From contig NC_044024.1 of assembly GCF_900496995.4 (NCBI RefSeq), forward strand, positions 1,922,001-1,986,000: DNA of 64,000 nucleotides, in the 5' to 3' direction. Numbering within the stretch: the first letter of the stretch is position 1; each line of letters opens with the position of its first letter. Positions 36,501 to 48,384 of the stretch are shown piece after piece. Source of the DNA: Aquila chrysaetos chrysaetos (Eukaryota > Chordata > Aves > Accipitriformes > Accipitridae). Below the pieces are notes generated by a model. The model had not been told where the DNA came from. It saw only the letters and a program-made list of their open reading frames with translations, and ran no database searches. The position numbers and the translations under genes are program-made.

Positions 36501-39500
36501 ATATTCTTAGTGATTTTCCTATGCATCTTGTTCAAGCTAAAAAAGTCAAAACAATTGGCCCTATTTATGAATACAATATTAGACTCTGTGAGTAAGACTA
36601 TAAATTTTTATATATGTGTTAGGCACAAAGAAACACCAAGAGAGTAATAAATAGAGGGAGAACACAGGATATGAATAAATGATAATTTAGATAAATGGAG
36701 GCAAGTAACAAGGGGACACTTAACAAGCAAACCTGCCATTTACAGTAGGAAGAGCTCCTAGACTGTGCAGCGAGGAAAGGGAGGAAAGGTCGTTAGGTGA
36801 ATTCTAATCAAGACAAAGTACTGGACAAGTAATTGCCATGAAAAAAACCCTTCTGCTTTGATGGGTTGTAGTAAGTCTTTTTAAACTCACATATACTTAA
36901 TTTTATGATTCAGTTAGCTAAGTAACAATATGATGCCTTGGAAATAGAATAAAGGAAGAGGGCAGAATTTAGTGTGGGGACACATGAAGGCACCATCTTT
37001 GGAGGAGGTCTCAAAATTGCCTCTAGTGCTCCTCCAAGGGCAGAGCAAAAAACACATTTAATTTTTGGCATGCGGAAGAAAACATTGTATGCATGTAGTT
37101 TCACGCTGTGTGGTCCACGAGGACTGGCCGTGATGGAGGCAGTCCAGTCAGGGGCACGGCGAGCGTGCGTTGGGTGTGGAAAGCGGAGGCATTCGGCAGA
37201 AAGCTGTGGTGCCAGAGCTGAGGAAGTCTGTGGGGGCCAGGGAAATTCCCACCACCCTTGTCCTCGGAGATGAGCTGAGTGATGGCAGCGCAGGAATGCT
37301 GTGACTCAAGGGAAAGCACTTTCCCAGACCTTTAATTGAAAACAGACTGTATTGACCGTGGTAGCTACTGTGGGATCTGCGGCTGCTGTGAGCCTCAAAC
37401 AAGAATGATAGACTGCACGTAAAACCACGTTATGAACAAAAATAAAAAGGCACAAAGGCTTGTTCATCGCACAGCAGGGAGAGAAACAAGTGAGCACTAA
37501 GGAGGGATTTGTGCAGGCAGGGACATAGCTCTGCAGGGCGAGAACCCAAAAGCGCTTAACCTGGGCTGTAGGGGGGTTTCAGGCTTTCCTGTATTATTTT
37601 TAGAAGAGTTGTCAGCTGAGAACTTGAGAACTCATTCAAGAGATTCCCAAAATTTCAGCTATGGGCAACTATGGGGAATTTCCTTCTCTGCTACTTTTGC
37701 CTGGATGAGGGGCATTTCCCAAAGGGCTGTTGCCACTATTATTTCCCGATTGGAAATGTGAGTTAGTCAGTGAAGGAGGAAGCCAAAACCAAGTGAGATT
37801 TGCATTAACATTTTTGTACCTAGTTCTTTCCCCCAGTTTTATGAATCACCACCATTTCTTTATGCATTTTATCTGTACTCGTTACATTCAATACCTTAGA
37901 CAAAAAGGATTAAGCCATCAACCTTCTCCCAGTTTCCCTGTAAGGCAATCTTTTCTGTCAGTTATGCAAAAGCGGCTGATGAAATCCTGGAAGCCACTTG
38001 CAATGATGTTTTATCGCTGGACTTACTGTCCTCAAGGAATGAAGATTACATTACTAATGCTTTATCCCAGCACTTGCCCTCATTAAAAGTGAATTTCCTT
38101 TTCTATATTGAAAATAGAGAATAAAGGCAATAAAACAAGTGAGCTGATTATTTTCTTTGCTGATGAGCTGTTTGGAAAGGTGGCAAGTGGAAACTTGTGT
38201 TCTTGAGAGAGCTGCAGTATACACCCAGGTCACACATCTCTGTACCTGCCCCTTCACGTTTTACCAAGGGGCCAACATAAAACATCCTCTCTGTGATGAA
38301 CATCTTGGAAGATTCTTGACTGTGCACAGCCAGGGGAGATAATCACCGTCCTCTGCCAGCAAAGGCGCAGTCGCCTCGCCTTGTGTCCTGCCTGAGGATG
38401 TCGGTTATGTCCGAGAGGCAGCTGCGTTGGATTTGAGGGCACATTGGAAAGTCCATCCCTCCCTCGGAGAGTATGCTCATCTTTCTGCTGTTTGAAGCCC
38501 CGAACCAGCAGGGATAGGGCTGAAACTCTCCCATTTCTTCTTCTCCTCCAGTATGCAGGCTCTGCTATTTTTCCATCGGAAAGGACACAAAGCAGGTCAG
38601 CTCAGCGGCTTTTGGGAAGCCCTCCTGTTGGTTTGCTGCCTGGGAAGGTCTGGCCATACTGGCTCCCACTCGGTGCCCATAGGAGCTGCTACGTGTCACT
38701 CCTGTCCTCGAGTCTTTTCCCTTTGTCGCCCAACTCTTCCTCATATTTGCAAATAGCTGCCTGGCTTCTCCTTCTCTCTTTTCCAGTCAGAAGAGACAGT
38801 CATTTGGCTGGTCTGTAGTTTTAAAATTAGTTTCTTACACTCTGTGAGGCTAGGGAGAGAAGGTAATGATAAGGAATTGTGGAGAACTTCAGTGAGGAAT
38901 TACAAAAGGTGCTGGAGAAATGCATATTCTCTGAGGATAATAAAGATGGGAAATGGTATAAAGTCAGATGCCCAGGCAGGAGAACCTCCATCCATTTAAT
39001 GAAGGAAGAAACAGGAAAGCTTGGCTGAAGATCAGACAGTAAGTGTTCTGGTTTCTCAAGGAACCTAAGAGAAAAGAAAAAACAAATGTGAAAAATGAGA
39101 AGAGCAGCACAGGCTGTACGTACCATAGCTGTAAATCAGGATGGCCCAGGGAATCACAGCAGCTGGCACGACTTTAGAACCAGATAAATGGTTAACCACC
39201 AAAGAATAAGAATTAGGACTTGTTTTGTAGGACCAAGCTGAAGAGTTATTTACAAGAAAACTGCCTTTCTATGATTTCCTTGAAAGCTTCAAGCATGTTA
39301 AAAAAAACCTCCCAAAAATGCAAGATATTCACATGATGTAATTTATCTGGATTTCCTCGACAAAGTTCTCTTCGGTATAAAGAAAAGAAATAGGAATAGG
39401 ACAGTTTTTGGTATCAGCAAGAGAGAGAGGTTGTAGAGGCAATGGGCAGTTTTCTTGGTGCCCCTTGGCAGTGTTTCAGGGTGTACAAAATTGCACTACA

Positions 39501-41400
39501 AAGAGATGGAGAGGGGACACTGATGAGATGGCAAGGGAAAAGTGCTGGAAACCCTCTGGTGTCAAAAGTACAGTGGAGTACTTCGGAGAGAAGAAAATTG
39601 AAATTTTCTTACCTATTGCTGAATTCTAATTAAATTCAATTGTATTTCGGTTGCCGAGGAAAAAAAAATTAAAAGTCATCAGCTGTAAAGAGCACTGCTA
39701 ATCAATGTACAGAGCTGGCCAAAGCCTTCAAACAAGGGTGTAGCACAAAATAAACAGGTTATGGAGAAATACTGGAAACCATCTCATGCCACTGCAGAAA
39801 TCAATCAGGGATGCTGTGTTCATTCTGCTTGCATTAAGGGAGATACTGGTGGGTTCAAAGAGGAGCACTGAAAGCCATCAGTCATCAGGAGCGATTACTA
39901 ATGCAGGTAACAATTAACTGAGGGAACTGATAAAAGATTTCACCGCAGCCACCTTTCCCATGGCCGGTCCCGTCTCTCGGTGCTGGCTCTGCAGATGTCT
40001 GCCAGCCCTGCAAGCTGAAGCAGAGCACAGCTCGGGTCCAGGAGTACCTCATCTCACCCCTTCTGCCTTCCCTGTGATTTTATTATTGTTTTCACAGAGC
40101 TGGTGCCACAGGGGAAGCACTCTGACTAAATGGGTGGTGCCCTGGAGAAACAGAGGGTTTGCCTTATCTTTCCGCAAGTTATTATGAAATTTCAAGCCTC
40201 TGAGAAAGTGTGTAGCTTGTTTGCAGAATTTATGGTCTTGCAGCTGACGGTGCTGTTGTATCATCTCAGCATGCAAGCAAAATAAGCAAATATAATAGAA
40301 ATGGTAGTTGTAAAATATAAAACTGCTATGGAGAGCCTCTGGCAGAAGCTAACTCATTCTTATTAAAATCAAATATAAAAATGAATATTAATACACATAA
40401 ATCAAAGCACAAGTTATATTAATTACCAACCAGTCAAATCCCCTTTTTTCAGGGATTTTCTCTGGCTTTGGCAGATGTCCTCTCACCAGCACTCCAGTGC
40501 AAACCCAGGATGGCCATTGCTCTCTGAGCAGACAGCAGAGCACAGGGCTGCCTTCCCTGCGTGATCCTCAGGTTGCGGCTGTAACGACAGTGCTCTGCAG
40601 CACCTGGATTTTCAGCTGCCTTATCTTTCTACAGCTTTCCGTCATTTAGAGAAGCGGTGAGGGGAACGGCATGCTGCCAGCAGAGCTGGTGTTGGACTAG
40701 CCGCAAACCCTCTCTGTTGATCAGAAACCAATGCAGCATCACCGCATTTATGTCCCTCCCTGCTTTCATGTATCGACTCTAGGCATGAGATCATCATCCA
40801 CGATAAGGTTGGGAGCTGTGGTACGTGTTCATGTGGCTCTAAACATATCGGTTTGCTATTCTCCGTGGTGCCTGTGGGATGCTGCTTTGCTCTCCCACCA
40901 CACTGAGACCTCGTGAAGAGACACCCCTGCCCTGGAACACGGATGAATTTGGCTTAACCACCATCATGCCTGGAGAACAATAGAGGAGGGTTAATGCAAA
41001 GGTAATCAGCATCAAACCTGGGTATCCCAGGAAACACCAACACAAACACTAATTGAGGATAGCCCAGTCCAGCTAGAAATAGTGTTGCTTTTCACGCTAG
41101 AGGACATCTTTTCTTCACTCAGAATGATTTTTTTACTCATGGATAATCTGTGTTAGTTTATGGGACACCCAGACGAGTTGAGGATTACACCCTGTCATCT
41201 GCTCCATCTCAAAGCATATATTTGAGGAAGTGTCTGGGACTCCTCTTCCACACAGGGTATCAATTTTTCCAGACAGCTGAATGTTAATAGCTACCATGAT
41301 TCAAGCACGTAATTCTTGTGAAACCAGCTCTGGGGATGTTGCCTAGCAAAACAAATTCTGTCAGCATAGCCCCGCGGTCTGACGTGGTACCGAATACGCA
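27541..41400. other. Intergenic, no gene seen
   Basis: About 13.9 kb without a recognisable gene. An (AAAC)n microsatellite lies at 29558-29581. Several short open frames follow acceptor-like sites, for example near 32.6 kb, but none shows a known domain or paired donor and acceptor. A faint CR1-like block occurs near 28.83-28.88 kb but is too decayed to call. Confidence 0.45.
29558..29581 (+). repeat. (AAAC)n microsatellite
   Basis: Six perfect copies of AAAC. Confidence 0.9.
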
Positions 41401-41408
41401 ACACTATC

Positions 41409-41416
41409 TATAAAAA
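41409..41416 (+). promoter_or_regulatory. Candidate TATA box
   Basis: TATAAAAA lies about 110 bases upstream of a strong splice donor. A start site near 41440 would give a first exon of about 80 bases. Confidence 0.4.
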
Positions 41417-41439
41417 CCAGGAAGCAATCCAAGGGAAAC

Positions 41440-41520
41440 GGCACATTTTAGTTCTGCTGCAGACCATCCACAGAATACAGTGATGCAGAAAACTATTCCT
41501 GGCTGCTTTTTCCAGCAAAT
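41440..41520 (+). other. Candidate first exon of the receptor-like gene
   Basis: The segment ends in CAGCAAAT|GTAAGTATTT, a strong 5' splice site. It contains an ATG at 41483 that opens a short frame (MQKTIPGCFFQQ) reaching the donor after the first two bases of a codon. The acceptor at 48359 (TGTATTCTAG|G) supplies the third base, making ATG, and continues in frame into the receptor-like exon. This would add about 21 residues to the 223-residue frame. The exon could instead be entirely 5' UTR, as in many P2Y-family receptor genes, or unrelated. The intron would be about 6.8 kb. Confidence 0.35.
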
Positions 41521-41663
41521 GTAAGTATTTTTGCTTTTAAACTAAGTAAAAGCTAATATCACTTCATTACAGTCAGGATGTTCAGTGGTAATCTGGGTTT
41601 CAAATTTTTCTCCTCTTCTGTATATTCTTTGACACAATTCCAGGAGGAATTTTGAAAGGAAGT

Positions 41664-41882
41664 ATGTGTTTAAGAATAGGAGATATTTTTGTGTACCTCT
41701 CAGATTACAGTGGCATACCAGTGACAAATGAGAAATTATTATTAACTGGAATTTACAAATGTAAAGTGTTTCAGGAAAGCAATTTCTGTGGAGATAAAAA
41801 ACAGTACTGCTGGAAATGCAAAGTGCTAGTTCAGGAAACCTCCCATAAGCTTGAACTGAGGTTTCATCTGAATAAGGATTAA
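41664..41882 (+). other. Small cysteine-containing open frame, unrecognised
   Basis: A 72-residue frame with cysteines spaced C-x8-C-x6-C-x2-C in its middle and a basic, polar C-terminus. It follows two acceptor-like sites (ATTACAG near 41570 and AATTCCAG near 41642) just downstream of the candidate first exon. I recognise no family and see no signal peptide. It is most likely a chance frame; it is listed because of its position. Confidence 0.12.
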
Positions 41883-42920
41883 ACAAAAACTGTCTAAGTG
41901 TCACCGTCCATGTGCAGCAATCCTCCTGCGGATGACCTGTAACGAATACCACAAGAGGCTGCTTTGAAAACTGTAAATAAAAAGATGAATTGGCTCAGGT
42001 TGCCTTCTACACCAATTCTGGCCATTCTGGCAGGATGGGAGCAGCTGTTCTGGAAACAGCCCCCCGTTCCTGTTCCCACCTGGCCCCATCCCAGGCATGA
42101 TCCCATCCATCCCTACCTCGGTCCAGGCAGAGGGAAGGGTCTGCTGAGGGAGAGCACCTACTCTCCATTCCCCGAGGTCCTTCGCAGGCTGGCAAGATTT
42201 CCCAGCTAGAGTGAAGCTGCTGGGTTGGATGTGGAGGAGGATGTTGGCAGCGGGAGCTCAGGAGAACCGTGCTGGCAGCCACCTTCTCCAAAGGAGGAGC
42301 CTGTGCCTTCAGACCTTGCCTTGTGCACTCTTCATACATCTGTTCTTCATCTAATGACTCCTTACTCTTACATACGGAAAAGCTATGTCTGACTAGTGTT
42401 GTGTCCAGGACTGATCTCTGGCATCAAGCACTGCTAGAGCAACAAGGACCATGCCCTCAAACCACCCTTGCTGCATGGGCAGCGCAGCCGTGCTGCCTGT
42501 GGACTGTGCTCCCTGCCTCCTGCTAAAGCCCAGCCCGTGCCCGTACAGCGTTCTGGAGGGCGTGCATCGGCAGACGCCAAAACTTTGCTGGGGGCCATCG
42601 GAGTTCTCTCAAGACTATGAAGAACTGAGCTCCAGCACCCAGGAACATCTCCCAGCTCTGCTTAATTTACTAGAGCAGATGTATCTGTACAACATTTGGA
42701 GCAAGTATGGGAAACCAGGATGCCCTTTTCCCTAGCAAACATCCACAACTGCCTGTGTTGTGATCCATGAGCCTTTTCCTGATCCCTGCCCCTTGGCCCA
42801 GAGTGTCAGCTGTTTTCCTACACTGTGACCAGATTCCTTAGGTGGTACGAAAGGTGTCCCCGCCTCCGGACAACCTGTAGCCTGCTGGTTGGGATACCCA
42901 TGAAAGATAAACACCTAAAT
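41883..42920. other. Intergenic or intronic, no gene seen
   Basis: This lies inside the putative 6.8 kb intron. No recognisable exon is seen. Confidence 0.45.
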
Positions 42921-42924
42921 CCCC

Positions 42925-43000
42925 TGTGGCGAAGGAGGAAATCAAACCTCGTTCTGCTACATTCTGGATGACAGTTTTAACCACTAAATCATAGTGTGAA
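42925..43000 (-). mobile_element. Possible tRNA-derived SINE relic
   Basis: The minus strand reads TTTAGTGGTTAAAACTGTC, then about 20 bases later GAGGTTTGATTTCCTCC. These resemble the A and B boxes of RNA polymerase III in old tRNA-headed SINEs of the MIR/CORE type. It is strongly diverged and the tail is not delimited. Confidence 0.35.
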
Positions 43001-44438
43001 AGGGGGGGAGGGAGGCAGGAGGGAGCCACGGCAATGATCCCATCTCCTGGGGCAGCCACAGCTTGAAAGGAAGGACACCTCTGACACATCTCTAACAAGA
43101 AGTGGGAAGGCGTCTTCTATCCAGTTCCTTTCCACAGTACATTGCCATGTAATGTAAAAGCTGGCAGCATTATGTAAAATGCCGAAGTTTTCAATAAGGG
43201 AAGACATGAAAAACACGCTGAGCTCATTAGCGTCTGGACTGGCTGCTTCTGGGCATCTCCTCCGGCTGTACCGGCTGCTCAGCTTCCTTTTCTACCACTC
43301 CTCATTAGAAGAGCCTATGGGCTCATCACCTGGTCCTGGGGTGTAGGATAGGACCCAGTGCCCAGCAGCTCAGAGTTAAAATGCTCCACATGGACAAGAT
43401 AAAGCTCTGCTGTAAATGCAGCTATTGGTGTCTTCTTCCTTTCAAACTTCTTCAGTGAAAAAAAAGGATGGAGGAAATATACGAATGAGCCCGGCTCACT
43501 GGAGAAACATGGTTTTATCCACACGGCAAACTTCTGTTTGATTCAGTTTGTTTTCCAATGAAATTTTGACATTCTCCAGAGATGTAAAATCCCAAAGTTA
43601 ATGAACTGCACATTTTGCTCACTCATTCAGCCACTCAAACCAGCTTAGATTTGTTTACTACCCCTCATCTGGGGATCACAGCCTTGAATTTAGCTGAAGT
43701 CCTGTGGCCATGCATGTTGGTCTTCAGCGCACAGCAGCCTGGGCCAGGTTACATGCACTTTCCAGCACACAACAATTCACAACAGTAATCAGTTGTCATA
43801 AAATGAGCAAAGATCTTTATCAAGGCATATAATTTGTCTCCTCAGAGATATACTTAATGAAAATATAAACAGAAATAGGTTGCAATAAAAAAAAATGATA
43901 GAATATTCTTACCATACCTTTCCAAAGAAGGAGTAGCTTGCTTGAGTAACAAGATAAATCAGTATTCAGCTGTATATAGCACAGCTTGGTTCTCCTCCAC
44001 TTCTAGCTAGTGAGTTGTATGAGCTTTCACATTGTGGATTCAGATAGTTTTGTTCCAATAGATCTTCATTTCATTGGTGCTTTGTATCAAAACAAGTGGT
44101 CAAACCAACTCTCAGACATCAATGCTCAGAGATTAACCCTCCTCTTCACCCCCTACCGCACCCTCAGCAGTGAAGCAAAGCCACTTCTTGGCAAGTTAGC
44201 ATACACTAAAGGGGCTGCACCAGGACTAGTGGCAAAGCCCCTTGACTTAATGGAAAGAGCACAGACCATTGATTTCAGAAAGATTTTGCTTTTGCCAGAA
44301 AATGCAGAATCATTTTTCTAGCTAATCGTTGTGGCAAACCAGGACAAGATGAACTGTACCTCTGTTCAGCTGAAGTACAGGAATAAATTTTTCCTACCTC
44401 TTCCCTAAAGGATTCCATTAACAAGTTGGCTCAGATAT

Positions 44439-44455
44439 AAAAAAAAAAAAAAAAA
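44439..44455. repeat. Poly(A) tract
   Basis: A run of 17 A, with no element body identified. Confidence 0.85.
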
Positions 44456-44839
44456 GAGAAAAGGTGCATGCGAGTCTTGGATGAGTCAAGCTCGTACAAA
44501 TCGAGTCTCAACAAGTAATGGGAATCCCACTCTTAAAAAAGTTGGCTCGGTACCTTTCATAGGAATCACTCAGAATTATAATCTTCCAATCATCTCATCA
44601 AAAGAAAAAACAGGCAAGGACTAAAGCAACCACCCAGACCTGTTCGGTAGCTGTACTGGTAAAGCTCTGTAGTACATGCTCCAAGGTATCACATTAGAAA
44701 TACTGAGAATTTACATAAGGAGATAAGTGCTGAAATATGAAAGAAATGTCATTGTTACATTTAGCTAAATCTCTGATCCCCTCAGTCTCCTTGAAATATC
44801 TTCAGCAACTGATACTTTTCTTGAACCGTTGGCCTCAAA

Positions 44840-45040
44840 ACTGGCCGCATACTTTAGTCAAGACCTAACTTCTGCTGAGCGAAACCAAAGACTCTTCCCG
44901 TGTGGTTACAGACATTTCTCCTGCTTATGCATCGCAAGATGGCATCTGCCTTTCCCGACACAGCTGTCGCTGACTCCAGCTGTGGGTGTTGCCATCCGCA
45001 GGTTGCACAGATACTTGTGCCAACATTGCTGCCTACCGCA
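44840..45040 (-). mobile_element. Possible 3' part of the old LINE
   Basis: On the minus strand the wording around 44850-44960 resembles the C-terminal ORF2 and 3' region of CR1/L3-type elements. Order and orientation agree with the better-supported fragment next to it. Divergence is high and the call is tentative. Confidence 0.35.
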
Positions 45041-45214
45041 GCCATCCTCCTCCCCTGGCTTGCTCCTTCCTCCTGCCCACACATTCGTTCTTCCTCCCGC
45101 TCACTGCTATGCAGGGACCGGCTCTTGAATGGGTCTGAAATTGTACTTGTAGATTTGTGATAGCTGACTTAATAAGCAAATTTAATAAGCATGCACTCTA
45201 TTCCTTATCGTAGT

Positions 45215-46300
45215 TAATGAAAATGCACAAAATGTCAGATCTCTGCAGAACCCCATCTGATAGATACATCATTCCTCTAATTTCTGATAACTAGCCTTTT
45301 CTTAGTTTCCCACCCAGCTATGCATGACTTAATCATAGTTTCGTCTAGTCCACATTTCCTTGGCTTGCTCCTCTGTAAGAATGTCTCATGAAACAACATT
45401 GAAAGTCTTAGTCAAATTCAAGATATATGACACTTGCTGGTTCTCTCCTCACCTGTGAGATCTATTATCCTGCTACAGAAGGAAGCTGGGCTCAATAAAT
45501 TTGCTATATCTGTGAGAAATCCACATTGTTCTTCCTTACATTCTATACCGTTTAGATAACAATTTGCTCGCTGATTTTAGTAGTTTTCTGGGATCTGAAG
45601 CTTACAATTTTCTGGCTCCTCTTGCCCTACTCCTCCCTTTTAAGGACAGGGCACATCGTTACTATTTTAAGTTTTCTGGAACTTCTACCATTTGTCTTGT
45701 AAAACTTCTCAGTGATAACCATGAATATCTCTGCAATTGCTTCAGCCAGTTTCTAAGTGTGCTTGGATAAATTACTTGAAGCTCAGAAATTTGAAACCAC
45801 AGACTTTATCTAAGCAACACCCATCTTGTTCTTCCTTTAGTTTAGTCAGGAACCTTACTGGAGGTCTTCTGTTCTAGCTCTTGCTGTGGCACATATCCAG
45901 CCATAAGCGTGCCTTTCAGAGAAAAACAATTGCTGTATTCTGATTTTGGCACCAACAGTTGGTTGGTAGTGCAAACTTTGCAGGGAGCAGATTCATTCCC
46001 CAGTCTTCTTTTGTCTGAAAATGGATTCATGGAGTGTTTCCTCCTTAACCGTACATCACTTCTTCACTGCACTTCATCTTGTGTCTTGATCTTTCCAATA
46101 TAATTCTTATACATTTATGCTATTCTTTTATACTAATCTTCATCATATAATCCTCACTCAATTTTTTGTAAACTTCTTTCTTGCTTTTGAGATCATAGGA
46201 AACTAGTGGTTTAACCAAATTAGCCTTTTACTCTTTGTAACATTATCCCCCACAAGGATAATTCGTACTTATGCCCTTTTGAAGCAATATTACACAAATT
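45215..46300 (-). mobile_element. Ancient LINE of the CR1/L3 clade, ORF2 fragment
   Basis: The minus strand carries a heavily mutated reverse-transcriptase region in the same order as the young CR1 at 25.6-27.5 kb. At 45390-45426 it encodes YILNLTKTFNVVS, matching [12 protein letters not shown] of the young copy. The blocks before it (the TGTAATTTTCTGGCTCC-like region near 45600, and sequence near 46150) line up with the corresponding CR1 segments. Multiple stops and frameshifts show it is long dead. Its divergence compared with the young copy suggests an insertion predating modern birds. Confidence 0.7.
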
Positions 46301-48358
46301 ACGCTAAGACCTAAAAATATCTGGGCACTTTACAAACTTCATTCCTGCTTAAGATATGAGTGTGTAAATACGAGGTCAGATCCTGAGCTGTTAGTCATCT
46401 TCAACCAATTCTTTATGTCACGCAAAGCTGTAGTTGAAGTTGATGGGTACTTTGCATGTATAGGAAATGAGTAGAGCCTTGGGGTGCAGCCCTGACTGAT
46501 TAGATTACTTCAGCATGTTGATACAAAACAACCATGAAGAGTTACAAAGCCAATTTAATCTCACCGATGCAAAATGCTCCACTGGAAGCTGCCCACTGAG
46601 ATGTGAAGGACCCCCAGGCAGAAGTGGATCATCCAAGTACCTCTTTCTGCTGAATTTAAGGCAAAGGAACTGTTCGCAACCTTTTATAGGAGATAATGGT
46701 CAGATAAAGAAGGACTCCCTCTGGCAGCCTATGGGAACTGGCTGTTTTAATAAATTTAATTGTTTCAAATGTTGCCTAAATGCAGCAGTGTGCCATTCTT
46801 GATGGCTGATTCTGTTGAGCAACGTTACCCAACAGTCAGAGGATGCAGTTTTCCCTCTTGCTCGCACACCTTAGTGAACTGAGGCTTGTATCAGGCCTGT
46901 CGAGAGAAACTCAACCCCAAAGCACACCATTGCTGCAGAAGATTGCAGGCAACCAGTGGTGGGTAGAGTACGAAAGGACTCCAGGCACCCAGAAGCACCA
47001 GGAGCAATGGATGTGGTCCTCCTCCAAATGCCTTCATCCCAAGGCTCGTTTGTGTAACTTCCCACAGGTCTATAAACTTTCCCTCAAATTCCAGGTCAGA
47101 TCTCACAATCGGTTCATAAACATCCAACTGGATGCATTAGGAGATTCAACTAATAAACAAACTGGAAACATAACAGTATAGCTCTCTCAGGGGAAAATTA
47201 GAGTTGTATCTAATTATAGCTTTGTTAAGCCCAAGGAGTAAAATGCTAGTGGTTGCCAAGAGACATACCACTGGTGGGGCAGCAAGTTGGTTTTAGGCTT
47301 TGTTAACGGTACTTAAGAAAAAGAAACTTGAACAATACGTTTTAGCAATAATGCTTGAAATGGCTCTTGGTTTTTAGTTTACTCCCAAAGAAATGTAGAT
47401 ATAAAATCAGAACATTATGAAACATTTTAAATGGTGCCATAGCTGGGGCTGGGCACCAGCTGGACCAGCTTTCAGCCATGCGGCAGCTGGCATGGCCCTG
47501 GGAAGCTCAGAGCTGAAATCTCACAGGCACGGGGAGCTCCAGAGCACACGGGGATGCTATCACCAACCGCACATCGAACCAGAGACCACATCCCTTCTCA
47601 GCAAAACTTAAAAAACCCAATGGGCTTCTGCAGCCAGCAGCTGTGTGCTTGTGAAGCTGTAGCAGTGGGGACTGCTGAGCCCACCTTTTCCCTGGTAGCC
47701 CAGCATCTGTAATTTATTGCCATTTCCCACACTGTGCCCGGGCATTCAATTTTATTTAGAATCTAGAGACGGCATACGAATGTGTAAGAAGAATTGCACT
47801 AATGATAGGAAAAGGAAATAAAACGGGTATTTGTATGGTAATTCTCAACTATTGATTCAACTGGGACATTTCTTGGATAGCATTCACTTTAGTTTATTAC
47901 TTTGTTTCCCAGAATGAGTAATAAATATCTCATTTACTCCTCTACACAGTACAACTGGAAATCCTTTTCTTGCTGCAACACTAGAGAATGGATTCTTCAT
48001 TCTTGAATTGACCCACAAAGGCAAACAGACAAAAACTTGCATAATGAAAGTAGCCCTATTCTGACCTCAGTTTTTCCAGTATTAGTCGAGAGTCATTCCA
48101 GTACCCTGCAATGACTCCTGTGTTAACTATAATAAAATGCTATCGCCTGGGTTTACATGCAATTTATTCAATAATTGATGCAGCCTGAGGATTTCACATA
48201 CTGAGCGCTTCTGAAGCTGGATAACCAACCAATGCCATATTAATGCTGGAGTGTGCAGGATAGCAGCATGTGTCAGTACAAATGCAGGTACATAATAATT
48301 TGTCTGGAATCTATCCCACTAATTGTACATTTAATCACCCTTTTTTATATGTATTCTA
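46301..48358. other. Intergenic or intronic, no gene seen
   Basis: Lies between the old LINE and the receptor-like exon. A 112-residue open frame at 46843-47181 shows no recognisable domain. The stretch ends in a good 3' splice site (pyrimidine-rich, TGTATTCTAG at 48350-48359). Confidence 0.45.
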
Positions 48359-48384
48359 GGTATGCTTCCCTAACTGGCATTTCT

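Noticed and set aside
46843-47181. A 112-codon plus-strand frame upstream of the receptor-like exon
   Set aside because: No recognisable motif or signal peptide, and shorter frames overlap on the minus strand. Considered as an upstream receptor exon, but it has no membrane segment.
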